A stretch of 64,000 nt of DNA from contig NC_079877.1 in the NCBI RefSeq assembly GCF_029227915.1, positions 13,329,351-13,393,350 of the forward strand. The letters are read 5' to 3'. The notes beneath the pieces were generated by a model. It saw nothing but the letters and a program-made list of their open reading frames with translations, searched no databases and had not been told where the DNA came from. This DNA is from Hydractinia symbiolongicarpus (taxonomy: Eukaryota > Cnidaria > Hydrozoa > Anthoathecata > Hydractiniidae). The stretch's first letter is position 1. Each line of letters starts with the position of its first letter. Positions 34,429 through 47,266 of the stretch are shown here, in pieces. A program made the position numbers and the translations under genes.

Positions 34429-36623
34429 TTAACTGTCTTTAACGATACTTATCGAACGCACCGCCAAGCCGAATTCGCCTTCAACTAAATCAGGATTATT
34501 ATTGCCATCAACAGTAACATGACTTAATATTATCCCCAAACAATCAACTTTAGTAAAATCTACATCACCCGGTGATGACAGCACGTGACCAAACATGGTG
34601 GGCCAAAAAGACTGCACATCAAGGGATATTTTTTTAAAATCTTCATTCGGTTCCGCAAAAAATTCGCTTTGCCAATTAAATGACTTCAAATGCGCTTCAT
34701 TGGCCAATTGGAATTTGTATCGACTGTTTGTCTTAGCTAGATTTTTTACTTCGATAATTATTTTTCGAGTACCCGTTAGTACTTTACACATTTCTGCCTT
34801 TTGGGACGGCACCACCCTGAAACTAGCAAATCCACCACGGTTAGCTCTCGAAATCGTACCGACAAATTTAACATACGCTTCATTCTAAAAGATTAAAAAA
34901 GTGGACGATTATACAGGTGGTAAAACCACACTTGTGTGTAGAACATTTCTGAAAGCGGAATTTAACAAGTCCGAATAAACAGATCTATACTAATTAGTCA
35001 AAATTACTCATCTCCTACAATCACGCGTGACCTAGTGGTTATGGAGTTCGCTCCGTAATCACGAGGTCCTTGGTTCGGTCCACAAGGCTGCATGTTTAGC
35101 AAACTTCTTTACCATAGCTATGGGTCTACCCATGCCATGTGAGGAAAATTAGGTAGGCAATGCCGGTGTATCCCTAATGTATACATTTAGAACACAGGAC
35201 CCACATTGATAACAGTGTTTCACACACACTGAAGTTGCTATCCTGTATGAATATTCGGAACAATAATAATAATAACAAACATTCATTCTATGTATTTATA
35301 AAAAAAACGTATCCTAAAATTGTATTCTCTTTGTGACCAGGGTCGTCGTGTAGCAATAAATAAGATAGCGAAAATACCCAAACTTGCACGGCCCACTATA
35401 CAATAAATTTCAATCTGAAACATTTTTGCAGGATTTCAAAACGATACAAAAGCAGCGTTAAGATGAGTACTAGATTTCTGAAGATGCAAGATTTACCTGA
35501 GAACAATACAAATACTTACTTCCAGAAATTCAACGTTCGATTCACTTTCTCCATTCATCACTCTATCGTCCAAACCTTGAATGTTATACTCAAAAAGCGA
35601 ATCATCTTTCTTCTGAAAGTTTATCATCATCATTGCATTCTGTGTTTTTGCTTTCGGACGATTAACCTAAAATTAAAAACAAACAAAAAATTTCTTCAAT
35701 CCACGAATTCTTCCGTCAGTATGAATTACCATGTGGGATGTCTGGGAAAAATCTTTCCGCAGACATTTTGAATACTGAGATGATGGCTATCATCATAATA
35801 GAATCTTCGTTCAGTCTGTATACTTGTTTTAAAAGCACACACAAAGCTTTTCACATAAAGATACTCTACAACATTCACTACAAAATCACCTTTTCCAATA
35901 CATCACAAATGTTATTTTTCTCACAAACGCTGTTAATTCTATTGTGTATATCAGAATGTCATGCTCAAAATAACATACGAGTTTACCTGACGGAATTTCT
36001 CAGGCGAATAAACATTAGGCAGCCGAACTTCGTTGTATATTCGGTCGAGGCTTTCACGAACTTGACTCACTGAATGCTCCATATCATCTGACGCCTCTGC
36101 TTTTTCAATGGATTCGTCCAACAATTTCAAGGCTTCTGCTGACATAAGATTGCGGTATCTTTTCTCATTTTGAATATGTTTCAGTAGGGCGGTGTATTTC
36201 TGAAGACTTGCTTTATAGTCACCAGCATCGACGTCAGGTAGGACAGAATTGATCGTGTCTTTTATCTTTTCTTGCAAGTTAGGTGGCTTCTGACTGTCAA
36301 CAGCATTGTACATACTGATGCATTCATCATACACACTATCCAAATTACTACGAAGTAACCACGTCTTGTTTTCCTTCTGAGTTTCATTTTCCGCCAACCT
36401 AATAGCGTTCTCCAACTTCATGATGTGTGGGATAGAAAAATTGGTTTGCATGTCACTATCGAGCATTTGGTTTATGGTTTTAAGATAAAGATCATAGGCA
36501 CATGTATGCCTACCTTTATCAGAAAGAGCTGCTCCTAGAGTTTGTGCTGCTCTTATCTTCGTCATCATTGTCAGCAGAGGACGACTCGTCATTTGACGAT
36601 CGATATAACCCTGGTGGGAACGT
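34429..36623 (-). CDS. CIA30-domain protein with helical N-terminal region (5' end not found)
   Basis: Three exons in perfect phase: 36623-35987, 35666-35520 and 34884-34429, giving 412 aa before the stop. An acceptor at 36624 (TTTCCTCTTTAG|ACG) shows that at least one more 5' exon exists. The first 210 residues look all-helical and loosely TPR-like (AQTLGAALSDKGRHTCAYDL; SVSQVRESLDRIYNEVRLP). The last 185 residues match the CIA30 fold: a DDRVMNGESES stretch corresponding to the D-x-V-M-G-G-x-S motif, then FVGTISRANRGGFASFR, YKFQLANE and the closing FGLAVRSISIV. In NDUFAF1 this domain helps assemble mitochondrial complex I; elsewhere it is a carbohydrate-binding-like beta-sandwich of unclear role. 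The N-terminal half is unlike NDUFAF1, so orthology is not claimed. Mitochondrial targeting or a signal peptide would be in the missing exon. Confidence 0.8.
35023..35278 (+). repeat. tRNA-derived SINE
   Basis: The head has an A-box-like TGACCTAGTGGTTATGG and, about 40 bases on, a B-box-like GGTTCGGTCC, as in tRNA promoters but with a shortened B box. A tRNA-unrelated body follows, ending in an AATAATAATAA tail. It lies in an intron of the CIA30-domain gene, antisense to it. The cloverleaf is too degraded for a working tRNA. Confidence 0.6.
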
Positions 36624-39600
36624 CTAAAGAGGAAACAACCTCTGTATTAAATTATTTGCGATGGCTAAAACACAAAAATAAGTTATGACAAAAAATAAAT
36701 CAATAAATAAAAAAGGCGCGACAATTACTTTATGTAGCAAATCCGTCATTGCGCATCGAAAAACTTAACATTTTCGCGTGAATGAATTCCATTCACGTGC
36801 AAGTTTAGTATTTAGTACCGCGCGAATATTTAGTAGCGCGCGAATATTTTATACAGCGCGAATAAGCCTAGTTTAATTCAACTCAAGTTTAACTGTGTTG
36901 ACGACTCTGGCTTTTTTATTACAACTTTTCTTTTAATACAACAATTCAAGTCAATCGTGAATTTGTAGATTTCATTGCAGTGGAATGTTGAAGAGGAAAA
37001 GGATATGATTAACATTAACAACAGCAGAAAAGAGTAATCAGGGAAAACAGAAATATTGAATGCTTAGAACGAATGACAGCAATCTCTTGGCATAATGTAA
37101 TAAGAAAAATTAAAAAAGACGATTTGAAAAAATGGATTTTAATGCGTTTTCCGTCAATCTAGAAGTGTCAATTGTCAAAATCTTCGACGCTGAGTTTAAG
37201 CTCTCCGCTCGAAAAAACAAAATAAATTCCTACGGAACTGCATTCTAATTATTAGATACTAATTTGAATAAAAAACATGGCACACGGAAGCAATAAATCA
37301 TAAAAAATATTGCAATCAGTTGTATGTTACTTGTATTGTTCAGTAAATTATTTGCGCAATTTTGGACTTAAGAGGGAATCTCCCCTTGTTCGTTTGTCAT
37401 CTACGAATAAGATAACATGCACACACACATGATAGTGGAATTAAAATGACGTCAAAACAAGATTAATTACAATTAATGAAACGGAACGAAACAAAAGAAA
37501 TACTTAAATTTTATTGGCTAATGCTAGTTATTATTTTGTCTTGTTATTTTTTTTCGCTCCTATCCGCAAAAAAGGTTTAAGTGATTTCAAATTTCAGTTT
37601 AAAGCGAAAGAAGGTTTAATCAACTAATCAGACTCTAGAAATCACAATTAAAGCTATTTTAGACCAGGTTCAAATTCCCAATGAGCTTTGTGAATGCAAA
37701 CATTAACTTAGAGTTTTCATCCATTCGCCTCTCTCTCTGTCCGCCCCCTCCCTCGATCCGTCTTCGCTATAATAGCACACATAATTCGAAAGGTTTGAAA
37801 ACTACAAACAACTAATTAACAACAAAAATAATTTCTTTTATATGCAGCAACGATATTATTTCTTATTTTCCGAAAATAATTATCCTCCCTAATTATAAAG
37901 AGAAAATCTATATTTTTGTTTGTAACCGAATGTTTTTGTGCAAAATAGTGGAACGCTATGTTGGTGGTCACATGCTTTCCCAGTTATTTGTCCTTCTCCA
38001 CAAAATTCATGGAGTGGATTTTTTCGTGTAAATATGAACGTCCTTCCAAGAGGTTAATTTATTTTAATCTGGTATTTTTAAAACACAATTAAAATAAAAA
38101 CTGAAATAATAATTTTCATAATTGCGTGTGGTTGCATTGGGCAGTAAAAAATGGTATCTGGTATTGTTCAAATCCTTTGTTGAAAAAGGGTTTTTTACAC
38201 CTGAAAATCTCTATGACTTCATTAAATTTGTTTGATTTTTGGTCGCTCAGAGTTGCATTCCGTAAATCACGGATTAGGCGCCCCGTGCCTAATAAGCGCA
38301 TTGAGGTTAGGAAAAAATTTGGAAATAACCGCCCCTGCTATAATGCATTAAGTGTAAAACACGTTTGTGGTAATATATAATATGTTAATTCACGAAGAGG
38401 GTTTGACAGTAAATTTTATTGACGTATTCTCAATGTATTGACGTATTAGTCACGAAATCTCACTCAAAACCACAGAAGAGGTTGTAAAAACATGCATAGC
38501 GTTATCACTTAGACCGCAGTTTCCTCAATGAAAAACTACCAACAGCTAGTAGGGAAGAGATTTTGGGGGGTTTGAAATCGCAGATAAGAACCATGTAAGG
38601 AAAATCACGTTTTATCTTGTTATGCATTTTACTGATTTAAAACAAATTGTGATATTTGAAACAATAAATTTAAGTGAATAAAAATTTGTGTAAAACTATT
38701 ACTTTAATTGTCTAAAAACAAGAGACAAACTTAAAAAAAGCCAAATAAAATTAAACTGGTTAATTTCGAGGACTAGGTGACTACATGAATTGTGCTGAAA
38801 AATGTGGGGGCAAATCGATATTTAAACCTCAATTCTAATAACATTGGGCTCTTTATGTCTAGTGTAACACCAGTGTCATAAAGCGCCTGCTTTGGTGTTC
38901 TGTTCTTAACTTTACCCTGACCACCTGGGCTGTAGTCAAGACTCTCCTTTAGTTGTAGGATAAAGAGTCCAAGTATGGTCTGTGGGTGTACTAGTTTGTA
39001 TCAGTAGACAAGAAACCTGTAACAAGTGAGGAGCTAATATATTCAACAACATATAAATCTGGAGCTATTTATAGAAGTTATAAAAGCAGGCTTGAACAAT
39101 TTTCTAGTACAACTAGAATCAATGTAAAAAAAATACCTACCACACACCTAAAATAGGCCATTTTCCAAATTACTCACTCGTTATCGATGCTGCTGCCTTA
39201 ATGCTTAGTAGAAATGCAGACTGAATAGCAAAAAAATTATTTCATATGAAAAAATGATCTTAGTGGCCTCATTGGGATCGAAAAAGACATCATACTCACA
39301 GAAAAGTTTCTCAATATAATGACAAAGACAAAGACAAAAAAAAATCGTGTTTTCAACAAATATTGGTGGTCATGCCATTTAATTTCGTACGAATATAGCA
39401 TTTAAAGATGGTCGAGGTAAGGAAAACGATATAATGATGTCACTGGGATCACAAATGACCCCATTTCGCTGGTACAATATTTCATTTGAATCTGGTCTAT
39501 ATTTTATCTCTAATACTCATTGATCTCCTTAGCAACAACTTGGTTACCACCTGGTAACCACACACATTGATAAGCTGAGCCTGTTTATGCACTTTGTTTA

Positions 39601-41330
39601 ATGATAAACAACAATGTAAATTCTATCCTTGATAATTCAAAGAGTTTATCAACAAGGATTGCATCGCCAAAGTTCTACATTTTATTATTTGGTGACTGAC
39701 GTTAAAATATACTGCAGAGTGGGGTTACTTGGGGTGAACAGCTTTAGAACATTCATAGAAATATATAGACAAAAACACCTTTTTGTTTTGTGCCTTTAAA
39801 ATGGTTATTTTTGCAATTAGAAGGATTATCTTCATAATAAATATTTTTGTAAAAAAAACATATGCTTGTCCCAAAAACACTCCAGTATGGAGTGAAGAGG
39901 GACAACATTGAAAAGCAATGATTTTGGAACAAGTGCATAGCTGAGTGTCTTGGCACAATGACTTTTTTAAAAATACAAAAGGTAATTCGAAAACTTATTC
40001 AATGAGCATTATTTCAAAACTTTTGTGAATACAAATACAACAACAAAAATATCCTACTGTTTAGATAATCTTTATGTGATAGAAACACTCATATTGGTGT
40101 TATTATTTATTACTTCAGTTTTGTTCAAATTTAAGCCTAGTTATAAACCAATCGTCAAAACAAAACTAGAAAACTTAAAATAAAATTATGTGTCTAAGTT
40201 AATTTATACTAGGATACCGAAATTTTTTGGCCATGAAAACTAAGGAAAATAAAAAAAGTAAAAATTTTGATCATTTTTGAAAGGAATTATGTCTTAAACA
40301 TAAATTTTTGTTCTACATAAACAAAATGTTTTGCAGTGTTTCATGTGCTACTTTCGAAGTAATCAGCGTGAAAATTTCTGCCCTGAGTCACCTGTATGTA
40401 GCAAGTCACCCCACTCTAAGGTACCTGTAGTTACCTTGAAGAATTCCATTTACCCATGTTTTCTTTATACTTCAAATTATTTCTATTTTTTTATTTTTTT
40501 ACATTCTAAAAAGCAATTCTTTTATAATTTACTAGACACATACATATCAAGAAAACATGTTCTTATCACAATAGTTGTAGTTTGTATGCGATGTATACAA
40601 GAAAACGGGAGTCCCTAAAGCTGGATTTCCAATAATTAATGACATAGTTTTAAACATTCTTAATTTTTAATAATGCATATTATATATTATAAGCACAACA
40701 ACCGATTTCAGTAAGATAGGTGTATCCTTTTTTATATTAATTAGAAATCCAGCAACAGATTCCCAACAATCAATTCAAGTGCATGCAAGTATATAAAAAA
40801 ACATATATCTCACATTATGTTGATTAACATCCTGCTCAGCTTTCTACATGAACGAACAATAAATAAATATTAATATATATATATAAATAAATAAAATTCA
40901 AATTTCAGAAACTATTTTAGTTCAAACTAGTTTCAACATAAAACAACACTTACAAAAAAAGTATAGAGAGAAGAATGTTAAGCAACAAAAAGGAATAAAA
41001 GTTCCTTACCTTTACCACGGCTAGAGAAAATGGCTCTTAGCCAAAACCATTCTCACTATTTATTCTTTAACATATAATACATTGTTATAAGGCTTAAACA
41101 AAAGGAATAGGTGATCAAAAAAAATTGGTGATATCACCCAATTAAGTATTCATGCTAAGCCATCTGTTTTGTGATAGTTTTTTGGCACAAGATAATATTC
41201 TTGTGTTTTTTTTTAATTTTAAAGCTTTAAACTTGCTTTCAAAGGTTAATATTAATATTCATGATAACAAGCATTTTAATTTTCTAAAAATCTCTTTTAG
41301 GTTTCTTGTTAAATTATTGAAGTTTACGAT
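36624..41330. other. Long gene-poor stretch upstream of the CIA30-domain gene
   Basis: The missing 5' exon(s) of the CIA30-domain gene should lie here on the minus strand, but I could not identify them. At 36800-36868 three near-copies of GCGCGAATATTTAGTA occur. An AT/AAT microsatellite lies at about 40860-40895. A potential minus-strand donor (GGTAAAG|GTAAGG) occurs at about 41008, without a clear coding frame before it. Otherwise AT-rich with no recognisable gene. Confidence 0.4.
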
Positions 41331-41855
41331 ATGTTGGGCAGTGAATGGGGTGTTGGAAGAAGTGTTATTTGCAGGATATGTTCTGCTTGGGAAAAGTTAA
41401 GAGAGTTACTTCCTTTGTTGACTAGCAGAGTCTTGTCAATTGAGTTAAAAAGTAGGTATGAGGCCTGTGAAAGAAGTGTTATGTTGTACGGTAGTGAGAC
41501 ATGGACAGTGAAGCAGGAAGATCTTGACCGTTTAGAAAGGAATGATATGAGAAAATGGTTGGGTTGATGTGTAACGCCAGTCTGAGAGACAGAAATAGTT
41601 CAGATGAGCTAAGAAGCAGGCTAAGTATCCGTAGAATTGAAGATGTTATCCAGTTAAGAAGGTTGAATTGGCTGGGGCACTTGGAAAGAATGAAGGGGGA
41701 TAATTGGGTAAGAAAGTGTAGAGACTTAATAGTTCCCAGGGCAAAGCCCAGAGGCAGCCTTGATACAGAGGAAGTTGAGTTTAGATCTAACACAGTCTAG
41801 ATCAGATTGGAAGAGTAACGTTAAGCTGAGAATGATGATGACGATGACGATGACG
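41331..41855 (+). pseudogene. RTE/jockey-type LINE C-terminal fragment
   Basis: Two overlapping frames together carry the region after the reverse transcriptase of many animal LINEs: a VMLYGSETWTVKQEDLDRLE stretch, then MRKWLG and later RRLNWLGHLERMKGDNWVRK. A frame change near 41567 separates them, so it is inactive. The fragment is followed by ATGATGATGACGATGACGAT repeats (about 41831-41860), the short tandem tail common at the 3' ends of RTE-type elements. This supports a 3'-end remnant in plus orientation. Confidence 0.75.
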
Positions 41856-44490
41856 ATGATCTGTGAAAATTAAAAGAAAAAAAAAAGAACCACAAATAAA
41901 AATTAAAAAGTGATCTCTATTACAATTTGTGGTCTGGAAGATTATTCAACACTTTCTAAACGGGAAAGATTTTTTTACCAATTCTGTGTCAACCAAGAAA
42001 AGTGTGAAGAAAATTTTCATTAGAAAGTTACCCTTGTGTGACTTTCAAACAAACTGAAAAACAAACTTTTTTTTAATATTCCAAAAATATTTTGATTCCT
42101 TTTACGTTTTTATCATGGAAATTTTCTAAACGTTAGTATGACACCTTAGGTCCATTTTTAATGCACATACGGTGTAAAGAAGGTAGGAGTGTGATACCAA
42201 TTTACATTTCAGAGTTATCTTGAAATTTCCAATTGGGACCTTACTGCCCCTATTGGGACCGTTTTTTAGGATATCCTGGAAATAGCCCTTAACTGATTGC
42301 TGACCAAGATGGTGGCTTCTTTTTAGTATATGTAAAATTCCTTTCATTTTCTTATTGGATTGGGAGATTCAGGGATAAATTTCGATTAGGAAAAAGCTGT
42401 TAAATGGTTACTGACAATTCTTCATGACACTCTGCATTTTGTTACTTGTCTATCATTATGAATAGCTTTAGCGGAAATTGTGTGATTTATGTTACTATTA
42501 TTTAAAGAAATGGCAGTGATGTAAACAAAGCTGAAGAAATTGTTACACTGTATATCAGAGTGTAATATCCTATATATTAACATATCTAAAAACTAAAACA
42601 TATTAATAGTATATCAAGTGAATGATTTAAATATGTTCCACTGGTATCCATATTTGTGCAAGCAAACCGATGAGATCCTTTGACCTATGTAAGGGTTATA
42701 TAAAATAGGGTTTTCACTGTTCTGAAGTATCATTTTTCTAGGGGGAAGCACCTAAAATTAAACATTTTTTTGGGTTAATCCCTTAGCAGCTGCGGTAATT
42801 ATAAAAAACAATAAGCCACACGAAAATTTCATGCCATCGTTAAATTTCATGTGTGAGACATGAACTCTATTGTTTTTGACATGCAAAAATAGATCATGTA
42901 TTTAACAATGGATATATAATAAAAACGAAAGTTCTGACGCTACCAAAAGCTTATGTAACGGTGATAACTATCGTACACATGTAACATTAAATTCAGGCGG
43001 TACTGTAATAATAATAATGGTGTTAAATTTGAAGACATTTTGAAACAATTTGAACTGAAACGAATTTAACTAATTGTTGAAAAGAGTTGATGTTGATATT
43101 TTAGGACGATTATGAAATGAATGCAAAACGATTTTCAATGGTTTTAAACTATTTTGAAACGATTTTAAACAAATTTAAAGCAATTTTTTGGGCAAAAAAA
43201 TATTTTAAAATCGTTTCAAATTCGTATAGAGATCATTTCAAAAAAAAATTATTCGAACAAAAAAAAAATAAATAGAACGTATTGACAACATTTCGGTTAC
43301 GTTTTAATACAAAATGTATTAAAACGTAAACAATGGAAAATTACGCTTAATTAAATAAATACAACGGTGCTGACCTGATGTTATTACTAAGTACAAGATT
43401 GCCATGCAAGATGAAAATGCTCTCTTTGATTTCAAGTGAGTAAAGGCTATTCCCATGCGCAAGAATGCTAAAATTGTCAAGAGACGGAACATAGTTGTTG
43501 TCTTTAATAGCAGATTGTTGCGTTGACAACAATTTCTTACCTGTTAATGGTGTAACACTAGGTGCTCGCTTTTATTATGATAGTCCTTTGTCATGACTTC
43601 TTCCGTCAAAAGTCATTAGTTCTTTGTCAGAAGTCATTACAGTGTTGTATATGTCATCAAATTTGGTACCGGAGCACAAAATTTAACTGGAAGCATGCCA
43701 TAATTTCCAACCAACCCATAACACTAACCTCAACCCATACCTCAAATATAGCTAGCTAACTGCAAACTATCTGAGAAATTTATTTTTTTGATTTTGATGG
43801 GGAGTGAATTACAGCTTTGAATAAAAAAATATAACAAGCTTCCTAGCTATTAGCTAGCTAGCTAGCTGTATCTTTAAGTCATTATGATATTTTACTTCAG
43901 AAAGTTTCGAAATTGGAGATGGCTGTCTGGCCTGATTGGGACCCTAGTTAACTGCCTACCTAAAAACAAGTCGAGTTCATACAAAAGAGGTTGAGATATC
44001 CAAAGGTTTAATATATTTTCAAAGTCTGGATACGTCTGAATCCAGCAGGTCACTTTTCGTGCAAAATACGTACGTTTTGATTTCCGCACACCACAGAAGT
44101 CAAATGTAAATTCACTTAAAATTAAAAATATATATTAAAAAAATCCACACAAAATACGCAAGCACACAAGGCAAAAGTTTTCTTGCATCTCGTCAGCTCC
44201 TTGATTACAAATTTGTGTTTATGCAAAAACAAGGCGACGACTCCATTTAGCACCAACCAAACACATGACGTACAACCGAAAGTCCGACACACGGCAACCG
44301 AATAATCAATTGGACCCCGACACATAAACCACTTATTCGACACCTGACAAAACACAAACATAATAATTCCTTGGTAGGCATTAACTAATATAATGAGCCA
44401 TAATATTCGACATAGCCCTAAGAATACTCCCTTTTTTGGTACATAACAAATGCATATTCTCCTTGTTGAAAGCCTTAAACAATATAATAC
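41856..44490. other. Gene-poor AT-rich stretch
   Basis: No gene is supported. Around 43050-43220 the phrase GAAACGATTTTAAA and its inverse recur, giving imperfect inverted repeats. TAGCTAGC tracts occur near 43750 and 43850-43870. Confidence 0.4.
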
Positions 44491-45218
44491 CATAAAGCTT
44501 CGATTAAGCACCCGGGCGCTCATAAAATTTTTGAGCCTTTACTAGGGTGGGCTTAATCGAGGGGGGAGCTTAATCGAGGGAGGTGCTTATTACAAAAAAA
44601 GAGGATTTGGGAAAACAAAAAAACAAATATCAATAGTTGAAAGACTTTTCTTTTTCTTTTAAAGAATATCTATTTCTAAATCTACTTCTTCGTCGTCCTC
44701 CTTGTCATCATTAATGAGTAATAAATCGAGACTTCGAACGGGTTTGTCTCGTCTGAATTGATGTATTCAAACTGTTCCTTCAACATTTTGCGTCCATCAT
44801 GACATGGTTTTTTTTCTTTAAAGCAAGTGATTTTATCATCTTCGCTGCCATCGGTGTTGCAAGTAACCGCGCAAGAAACGAACGAATCTCGGATCATTTC
44901 TTTTGAAAGCTTTTCCCATAGATTGGTTTAATGGTTCCAGCCAAGTACACAACAATGACCAACGACATCAAGTTTGTTTTTATGGAAAAATATCCTAGTT
45001 ATATCTATGATCATGATGAAAAGGAAAAAGGAAATTGAAATTCAAGAAGAAATAGACAATAAAGAAAACTAAAACAAGTGTCGTTTAATCCCTAATCGAC
45101 CCTTCCAGTTCATTTTTGTCGAAAAATTCGAATAAGCGCCCATTTCTAAAGATCGAGGGGTGGGCGCTTATTCGAAGCGGGGCCCTTGTTTGAGGGGGGC
45201 GCTTAATCGAAGCAACTG
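44491..45218 (-). mobile_element. Degenerate pogo/Tigger-type DNA transposon (copy 1)
   Basis: The left end has GCTTCGATTAAGCACCC (from 44497) and the right end is its inverse, GGGCGCTTAATCGAAGCAACTG followed by TA. The left outer few bases are diverged. On the minus strand at 44682-44930 the frame reads KLSKEMIRDSFVSCAVT, then DGSEDDKITCF and PCHDGRKML. This resembles the C-terminus of pogo/Tigger (jerky-like) transposases, where the helper text is ..I..SFK.CGI...LDGSEDD. Only this C-terminal part remains, so the copy is internally deleted and inactive. Boundaries at the left are uncertain by about 10 bases. Confidence 0.6.
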
Positions 45219-45245
45219 TAACATTATCCTTTATTAACACATATA

Positions 45246-46226
45246 CAGTTGAGTCTCTAATCTCTATCTCTAATCCGAATCTCTATTATTCGAATCTTTA
45301 TTCGAACGAATTCAAAGTCACCGTGGAGATTTTGTTAAGAAACTCTTTTATATTTTCTTTCTATTATTCGAATCTCTGTAATCCGAAATCCTCTATAATC
45401 TGTACAAATTTTAAGGTTTCCTCCGCTAAATCCTTTCTGTACTTCGAATTTTCGGAGTAGAAACAAGGCGGTGTTAACACTTTAGAATGTTTTTTTTCGA
45501 AATTCGATTTTCTGTTAAACGTTTGTGCAAATGCACGTCCATTTTATGAAGTGTTATGTGCATTTTTGTTCAAAATGGTTAAGCGACTCCATGTAGACAA
45601 CAAAACGTGGAGTTCTATTCCTGATGAAACCTTCTTGAACCGATTCAAAAAAATCTAACGGGTATTTCCGAAGAGTCTGTCGAGAAGGCTCTAAATGATG
45701 ATGATGACCCTTTTGCTAGTTTGAATGAAGAAGAAGATTAAATAAGTGAATAAAGAAAAGTTCAATGTGGACTTCAAATAACCGCAGACGAGCTCGTTGA
45801 TATTGACTTCGAGATCAACGTATCTGGTATCGTATCTGATGCAAACATTATTGCCTAAGTGGGTGAACGTGGACAACAAAAAATCAACTGAAATATTGAC
45901 CAAGCAAGATTTTAAACATGCCATGAATGCCATTTCTATCTTAGAGTCGATTTGAGGAAAACCCTTAGCGACGCAGGTCGTGTCCGTAATTTGGACATAT
46001 TATCAAAGATTAAAACAATCAAAGATTGAATACTTTCTCAGCGCTGTATAGATCGTATCACAAAGTTTTGGAAAAGAAAAAAATCTAAAAACTTTTCAAA
46101 AAAATTTCGATTTTTCTCTCTAATCCGAATTTTCACCCTTCAAACCTGAAATTCAAATAAGAGGGACTTTCTACTATCCGAATCTCTCTACAATGCTTGT
46201 GGATTCGAATTAGAGAGAGTCAACTG
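45246..46226 (+). mobile_element. Degenerate pogo/Tigger-type DNA transposon (copy 2)
   Basis: Ends are CAGTTGAGTCTCTAATC and the inverse GATTCGAATTAGAGAGAGTC + AACTG, flanked by TA on both sides (45244-45245 and 46227-46228). This is the terminal sequence and target duplication of pogo/Tigger elements. Internally (about 45570-45960, plus strand) broken frames read WSSIPDETFLNRFKK, GISEESVEKALNDDDDPF and LVDIDFEINVSGIVSDANII, a transposase C-terminal region with its acidic tail. Several stops interrupt it. It lies only 27 bp from copy 1. Confidence 0.75.
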
Positions 46227-46913
46227 TAGATACATATTTTCCTGTAGAAATTTGCTTAGTTTATTAAAAAACGTCGACACTTTTTTTCCTTTTTGGAAAT
46301 CTTCTAATACTGACGATATTTTTAAAACATAAATAGGATACAGGGATCGAGGGCAGAAAAAGGTCAAAGATAAAAATAGTAACACAGTTTGACCTTGCAT
46401 TTTTAACACTTCAAGTAAATCATCTCTAAAAAGATTTGCGCGATCACTGCTTTCGAAAGAATTATATGACAATAAGTATGACACCACATATTATAATTAC
46501 ACTCAAGTCTTCTTTGTATCCTTTTATAGTGGAACGGTGTATTACATGACATCTGAACAGAATCTAAAGACTGTAAAAATAAAAGCAACATCGACTTTGC
46601 AGTAGAATAAAACGTCCCAACTCTGTATTAAAAATTAATCTCGACCAATAGAGTTAAGACGTTTTTTTAATTGTCAACATACGTTAGGCAAAGTAAACTA
46701 CTACGCCATCAGAATTGAGTTTCATGTCAAAAGGAGTCCATACATCCACTCTTTATATTACGGGTTGTTAAGCAACAATTTTACGTGGCGAGAATAAGGA
46801 AGAATATATCGCCTTTGTGGATAACATAAAGCTAAATAAAGAAAGCAATTATCATTTTTACAATATAGAAAGAAGTACTTAAATTACTTGAAAAATTAAC
46901 AGCTGATATTCAC
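46227..46913. other. Intergenic, no gene seen
   Basis: AT-rich sequence between the pogo-type element and the Helitron-like fragment. No motif recognised. Confidence 0.35.
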
Positions 46914-47266
46914 ATGGAATCTTCTTATTCAAAAACTCAACCTCTTCCACAAAAGAAATGTTGTCTTTACGAAGAGAACAAAATATTCTAAGATACCATG
47001 TACCTAGTCGAGAAAAAAATCCGGAAGGGTATGCACATTATTTGTTTTATCCTTTTTCGCCAGAAAGTAGAATTGCTAAGCAAAAACTCAGGTACTTACT
47101 CAAAAAATTTATTGGGAACGGTGTATTAAAAACTTTAAATACAAACGAAAGAATCCGCGAACCATTCGGTGAACTTGTTGAAGAAGCAATGCTAAATTTT
47201 CACACAAATGTAAATAATCTTGATTCTTCGTACAACAAGAAAACGATGATGTTTTCGATGAGGTGA
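46914..47266 (+). pseudogene. Helitron/PIF1-type helicase polyprotein fragment
   Basis: The open frame contains ILRYHVPSREKNPEGYAHYL, then FYPF and REPFGELVEEAMLNFHTN. This recalls the segment between the Rep/helitron domain and the PIF1 helicase in animal Helitron polyproteins (LRYYVPN....PE.YAHHLL..FYPF ... EPYGDLVDEA). A frame change near 47240 and the absence of Rep and helicase motifs show it is a dead fragment. Confidence 0.5.

Noticed and set aside
35023-35110. A possible tRNA gene
   Set aside because: The A and B boxes are recognisable but the B box is shortened and the arms do not fold into a cloverleaf. The attached body and AAT tail mark it as a SINE.
44122-44523. Minus-strand open frame of 133 codons, hydrophobic and Cys-rich
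   Set aside because: Its start lies inside the left terminal repeat of the pogo-type element. It has no recognisable domain and no splice context; the composition looks like translated AT-rich repeat.
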